This document shows positions 5,689-8,292 of a stretch of DNA of 8,292 nt, piece after piece. The stretch covers positions 1-8,292 of the forward strand of contig JALUFI010000276.1 in the NCBI GenBank assembly GCA_027043685.1. The letters are read 5' to 3'. This DNA comes from Pyrodictiaceae archaeon (GTDB lineage Archaea > Thermoproteota > Thermoprotei_A > Sulfolobales > Pyrodictiaceae). Both the position numbers and the translations under genes were made by a program. Each line of letters begins with the position of its first letter. The first letter of the stretch is position 1. The notes below the pieces were generated by a model. It was not told where the DNA came from and made no database searches. It was given only the letters and a program-made list of their open reading frames with translations.

Positions 5689-7074
5689 CTACCTCCCTAT
5701 CAGCCTCTGCAGCATCGGGTACATCTCCAGCGTCCTCTCGTACATCAGCGTCTCGTAGAAGCTGTACACTATACCCACCAGCAGCACCAGGCCGCTCCCC
5801 GAGCCATAGGCGCCGAAGATGTCGGCAACTATCGCTATCAGCGTCACCAGCAGCGAGCTTATCACAGTCAGGGGGTAGATGTAGCGCGCCAGTATCTTCT
5901 CCAACAGCTTCACGTTCTTACGCACACCGGGCAGCTCCATACCCGACTTTATCAGGTTCTCTGCCTGCTGCCTCGGGCTGAGCCCGGCTATCTCGACCCA
6001 GATGAAGCCGAACAGTAGACCCAGTATAAGCCACGAGATAGCGAACACTAGCGTGTGGAGGGGCTCCTGCAGCGTCATCAGCAGGCCGCGCGGCGGCCTC
6101 AGCACGTCGCGGTAGAGGAACATGAGGCTCTTCGCCAGTATGTTGTCGGGCCCGAGCGTCGCCTGCGCCATCTGCGCGAAGACCTGCGTATCAGCTACAA
6201 CTATGGCGACGAACAGTATAGGTATGTTGGTCACGTATATGAAGTTCAGCGGTATCCTTGTCTTGATGCTGCCGTACCTCGGGCTAGTAACCGGTATATA
6301 GACCCTCATCAGCTGGAAGTACGTAAGTATCATTATTATAGCTATAGTAGCGATCAACCCGACTAGGTCTGGTAGACCGAGCCTAAGTATGCTGGGATCA
6401 TGGTTCTCGATAACGTTGACCAGCCAGCCATAGTACTGGTTCTCGCGGAGCCTCACCGGGCCGGCGAACTGCCAAGCCATACCCTTAGCGACGTTCGCTA
6501 CTATGAAGAGGCTCAGCGCGCTGCCAATACCCCATCCGTTGCGCACCATCTCGTCGAACCACATCAGCAGCAGCGTCGCGAATGTGAGCTGCAGCACGAC
6601 GAGCAGCTTTACCCAGGCACTCACCGGGCACGTGCCGGCTGCCCCGAGTGTACTCATCCAGAACCGGCAGCCAACCGCGTAGGCAGCGGCCTCCAGCAAG
6701 GCGAAGATTATTGACAGCGTACGCTGCGCGCCCATGAACACCTCTCGGTCATGAGGCTTAGTGAGGTCAAGCTCTATTAGGCCGCCGCCCACCAGCACCT
6801 CTAGCACTATGCCAGCTGTCACTATGGGGCCTATACCCAGCGTCATCAACGACCCGAAGTTCATGCCAAGCAGCATCTGGGCGAGCGCGAACCCGCCCTG
6901 CCCCTGCTGCTGAACACCGTAGACGCCGTACAACGGTATCTCGCTCATCACTAGGTACAGTATCACGGTCAACGCTGTCCACATAAGCCTCGTAGGAAGC
7001 GGCGGCGTCCGCGAAGGCTTCTCCACCGCCGGGATGTACTTCGAGACAGCAGCCAGAGCCTCCAGTACACCCAT
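5689..7074 (-). CDS. secY: Protein translocase subunit SecY (Sec61 alpha)
   Basis: This is the central channel of the Sec translocon in the cytoplasmic membrane. As called it has 461 residues and ten predicted TM segments, normal for archaea. Landmarks: the amphipathic N-terminus ending EKPSRTPPLPTRL, TM1 with IPLYGV (46-51), the plug region (about 52-72), TM2b LGIGPIVTAGIVLEVL (79-94), DREVFMGAQRTLSII, the loop KTRIPLNFIYVTNIPILF (271-288), WVEIAGLSPRQQAENLIKSG, and GSGSGLVLLVGIVYSFYE near the end. The frame stays open upstream to a TTG at 7251, adding 59 residues not seen in the family. I chose the ATG at 7072-7074 because homologues begin at the equivalent of this position and a TATA-like box lies at suitable spacing. 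rpl15 is not upstream. Confidence 0.95.
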   Translation of the reverse strand: MGVLEALAAVSKYIPAVEKPSRTPPLPTRLMWTALTVILYLVMSEIPLYGVYGVQQQGQGGFALAQMLLGMNFGSLMTLGIGPIVTAGIVLEVLVGGGLIELDLTKPHDREVFMGAQRTLSIIFALLEAAAYAVGCRFWMSTLGAAGTCPVSAWVKLLVVLQLTFATLLLMWFDEMVRNGWGIGSALSLFIVANVAKGMAWQFAGPVRLRENQYYGWLVNVIENHDPSILRLGLPDLVGLIATIAIIMILTYFQLMRVYIPVTSPRYGSIKTRIPLNFIYVTNIPILFVAIVVADTQVFAQMAQATLGPDNILAKSLMFLYRDVLRPPRGLLMTLQEPLHTLVFAISWLILGLLFGFIWVEIAGLSPRQQAENLIKSGMELPGVRKNVKLLEKILARYIYPLTVISSLLVTLIAIVADIFGAYGSGSGLVLLVGIVYSFYETLMYERTLEMYPMLQRLIGR

Positions 7075-7111
7075 AGCGCCCCTAGCCCCGCGCCGCCCAC
7101 CCCCAAGGAAC

Positions 7112-7120
7112 CCAATAAAA
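7112..7120 (-). promoter_or_regulatory. Putative TATA box of secY
   Basis: The minus strand reads TTTTATTGG in otherwise GC-rich DNA. It would start transcription near 7090, about 16 nt before the chosen ATG at 7074, with a GGGGCTAGGGG stretch in the short leader. It supports the shorter secY start. Confidence 0.4.
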
Positions 7121-7253
7121 GCAGCAACCCACACCCAGCCAGCAGCCATGCCAACAGGCAGCCAAGACGCCAGAGAATACGGCGAGGAGAAGCAACCATC
7201 CATCACAAGGGGAGACGGGGCCGCTTGGAAGGACGAGTAGAAAGCCTTCAAGG

Positions 7254-7275
7254 GAAAAAGACGGGAGTTACCCGT
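7254..7275 (-). terminator. Hairpin and U-tract after the 47-residue ORF
   Basis: On the minus strand ACGGG (7271-7275) pairs with CCCGT (7261-7265) across a 5-nt loop. It is followed at once by CTTTTTCCC. It lies 33 nt past the small ORF's stop and would separate it from secY. Confidence 0.5.
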
Positions 7276-7307
7276 GGGACGCGACTACCAACCGACCCGC
7301 TGGCCGG

Positions 7308-7451
7308 TTAGGCAGCAGGGTCGTCTATTATCTTGGCCTGGGTCCCTATGGCCTTCAGGGCCAGGGCCGCAGCCAGCACTATGGCTATGCGGACCTCCTC
7401 CCTGGAGAGCAGGTTTAGGAGCTTTGCGCCCACCTTCTTCAGACCCCGCAT
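7308..7451 (-). CDS. Predicted 47-residue small protein, unknown function
   Basis: An ATG at 7449-7451 opens a 47-codon frame ending in TAA at 7308-7310. The product begins MRGLKKVGAKLLNLLSREEV, continues with a hydrophobic helix (RIAIVLAAALALKAIG, 21-36) and ends TQAKIIDDPAA. It is thus basic-amphipathic first, then possibly membrane-associated. Codon choice (AGG, ATA, CTC, GCC, AAG) matches neighbouring genes. A hairpin with a U-tract follows the stop, and a TTTTAA box and an imperfect hairpin lie upstream, so the transcription unit looks complete. No clear Shine-Dalgarno sequence is seen. I do not recognise a family. It could be a small gene of this lineage or a chance frame. Confidence 0.5.
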   Translation of the reverse strand: MRGLKKVGAKLLNLLSREEVRIAIVLAAALALKAIGTQAKIIDDPAA

Positions 7452-7473
7452 GGCTCTCGCCGGTTTTCTCTAG

Positions 7474-7506
7474 AACGGGAAGAGCATCTCCATGCCATCT
7501 TCCGTT
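7474..7506. repeat. Imperfect inverted repeat in the divergent promoter region
   Basis: AACGGGAAGA at 7474-7483 pairs with TCTTCCGTT at 7498-7506 apart from one bulged G. Inside it GCAT (7484-7487) pairs with ATGC (7492-7495) around a CTCC loop. The element lies between the 47-residue ORF and the TATA-like box shared with the right-hand gene. It could be an operator, or an RNA hairpin in the small ORF's leader. Confidence 0.45.
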
Positions 7507-7510
7507 GAAG

Positions 7511-7518
7511 GTTAAAAG
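7511..7518. promoter_or_regulatory. Divergent TATA-like element
   Basis: GTTAAAAG reads as TTAAAAG on plus and CTTTTAAC on minus. On plus it would start transcription near 7541, about 11 nt before the TTG of the right-hand gene. On minus it would start near 7489, about 38 nt before the small ORF's ATG, inside the inverted repeat. It is the only AT-rich hexamer-class signal in the gap. Confidence 0.45.
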
Positions 7519-7551
7519 AGCAGGATACACCACTAGGCGTGGGCAGAGGCG

Positions 7552-8292
7552 TTGCGCCGAGAAAACAAGCTTATCAAGATTGCCCGGCTATTATCCTGCT
7601 ACGATTTCCGTGTAGAGAGGGTACCCGGTCTTAAAGAGAACTCAAAGTACTATTACCTGAGGCGCCTCGCGGAGCAGATGCCGTACAAGCTGCACCAGAA
7701 GTTCCTGGAGCCCCTAGAGATCTCAACGCTCGTCTGTATAAAGCGTGACATGGACACCGCAAAGAAGCTCATGAAGTCCAGCGACACGAGGGAGACCGAT
7801 CTGCCCCTCGCCGGCTTCGTGCAATTCATCTACGTGTTCCCGGATGGTACAAGCATGGTTGCCTGGTACAAGGTGGAGGGCATAGATTATAGTGAGGTCT
7901 ATGCGTGGGGCGAGAAGTGCTTCGACGCGATAGACGTACCGGTCATGGATTGCGAGGGTACAACCGACTATACGCCGGAGAGCATAGAGGCCCGGGGTGC
8001 TAAGCTACGCGAGCTTCTGGAGTACCAGCGGCCCCGTATCCGGACAGCGCTGCTCGCCTACGTCATCATAGCCGCGCTCGACGCGAACCCATTGATAACC
8101 TTCAAGGAGCTGCGCCAGGCAATTAGGACAGCCGCATCTATGCGTGATGTTGACCAGTACGCCGGCCTCGCGGACGGGTTGGAGTTGAGGCTCCGGTACC
8201 TCTACCGCTACTACCGGGCCCTCTCCTCGGCTAACGTGATAGGCCGCGTCTGGTTCAGCGTGCTGCAGCCGGAGCTAGTGGAGAGGCTTGGG
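7552..8292 (+). CDS. Protein of unknown function, possible N-terminal winged helix, partial
   Basis: An open frame of 247 codons runs to the right edge without a stop. An in-frame TAG at 7534-7536 and the absence of any ATG before 7678 make TTG at 7552 the likely start, with a very short leader after the TATA-like box. I do not recognise the family with confidence. Residues 1-45 (IARLLSCYDFRVERVPG, then ENSKYYYLRRLA) could form a helix-turn-helix of Lrp/winged-helix type. The middle (85-135) looks like an alpha/beta unit (LPLAGFVQFIYVFPDGTSMVAWYKVEG). From 143 on it is helical, rich in Arg, Leu and Tyr (RLRYLYRYYRALSSA). Cysteines at 16, 62, 123 and 134 have no clear metal pattern. Codon use is less GC-rich at third positions than in the radical SAM gene, but coding character is strong. 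A regulator role is a guess. Confidence 0.72.
   Translation, partial: MRRENKLIKIARLLSCYDFRVERVPGLKENSKYYYLRRLAEQMPYKLHQKFLEPLEISTLVCIKRDMDTAKKLMKSSDTRETDLPLAGFVQFIYVFPDGTSMVAWYKVEGIDYSEVYAWGEKCFDAIDVPVMDCEGTTDYTPESIEARGAKLRELLEYQRPRIRTALLAYVIIAALDANPLITFKELRQAIRTAASMRDVDQYAGLADGLELRLRYLYRYYRALSSANVIGRVWFSVLQPELVERLG

Noticed and set aside
6920..6960. GTGATGA box-C-like motif on the minus strand
   Set aside because: It lies inside secY, encodes the conserved LVMSEIPLYG segment, and has no box D at suitable spacing.
7034..7240. 68-codon plus-strand frame upstream of secY
   Set aside because: It starts within secY coding sequence and its Pro/Ala/Lys/Glu content follows from the T-poor composition; no ribosome binding site or domain is seen.
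1..8292. CRISPR arrays, insertion sequences, transposase or integrase genes and attachment sites
   Set aside because: Reading both strands I saw no regularly spaced direct repeats, no terminal inverted repeats with target duplication around the TetR gene, and no recombinase motifs.

Overview
The window looks like a GC-rich, hyperthermophile-type crenarchaeal chromosome. The evidence is the ribosomal and secretion gene order (secY, archaeal adk, DUF106 membrane protein, rpl34e, cmk, rpl14e), which is typical of Crenarchaeota. It is supported by archaeal TATA-like boxes and GGAGG-type ribosome binding sites, frequent GTG/TTG starts, and heavy use of AGG and ATA codons. A relative of the Pyrodictiaceae/Desulfurococcales is my best guess from gene order and composition. 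Genus cannot be fixed without a search.

Layout. At the left edge, on the minus strand, is the N-terminal 195 residues of a CzcD-type cation diffusion facilitator (metal efflux). Its promoter region carries a near-perfect 24-bp palindrome placed over the expected transcription start. Next, on the plus strand, is a 528-residue radical SAM protein with a B12-binding-like N-terminal half. It converges on rpl14e so tightly that both stop codons lie inside one CTAG. Then, on the minus strand, come rpl14e and cmk. A plus-strand TetR-family repressor gene sits between cmk and rpl34e, splitting what is usually a continuous block. After it, still on the minus strand, come rpl34e, the DUF106 (EMC3/Oxa1-superfamily) membrane protein, adenylate kinase (adk, overlapping DUF106 by 4 bp) and secY. 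Upstream of secY is not rpl15, the usual partner, but a composition-skewed leader, a predicted 47-residue small ORF with a hairpin/U-tract terminator, and a compact divergent promoter region. A plus-strand gene of unknown function begins there and runs off the right edge.

How the genes work together. The minus-strand block is housekeeping: SecY forms the protein-conducting channel, the DUF106 protein probably helps membrane-protein insertion, L34e and L14e are large-subunit ribosomal proteins, and adenylate and cytidylate kinases supply nucleotides. The accessory layer is the TetR regulator, the CDF transporter and the palindromic operator. The most testable hypothesis is that this TetR protein, or a paralogue, represses the CDF gene about 3 kb away. 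I found no CRISPR array, insertion sequence, tRNA or rRNA. Gene-free stretches are all below 300 bases except on the assumption that the 47-residue ORF is not real, in which case about 480 bases (7075-7551) between secY and the right-edge gene hold only promoters, a hairpin and a terminator-like element.
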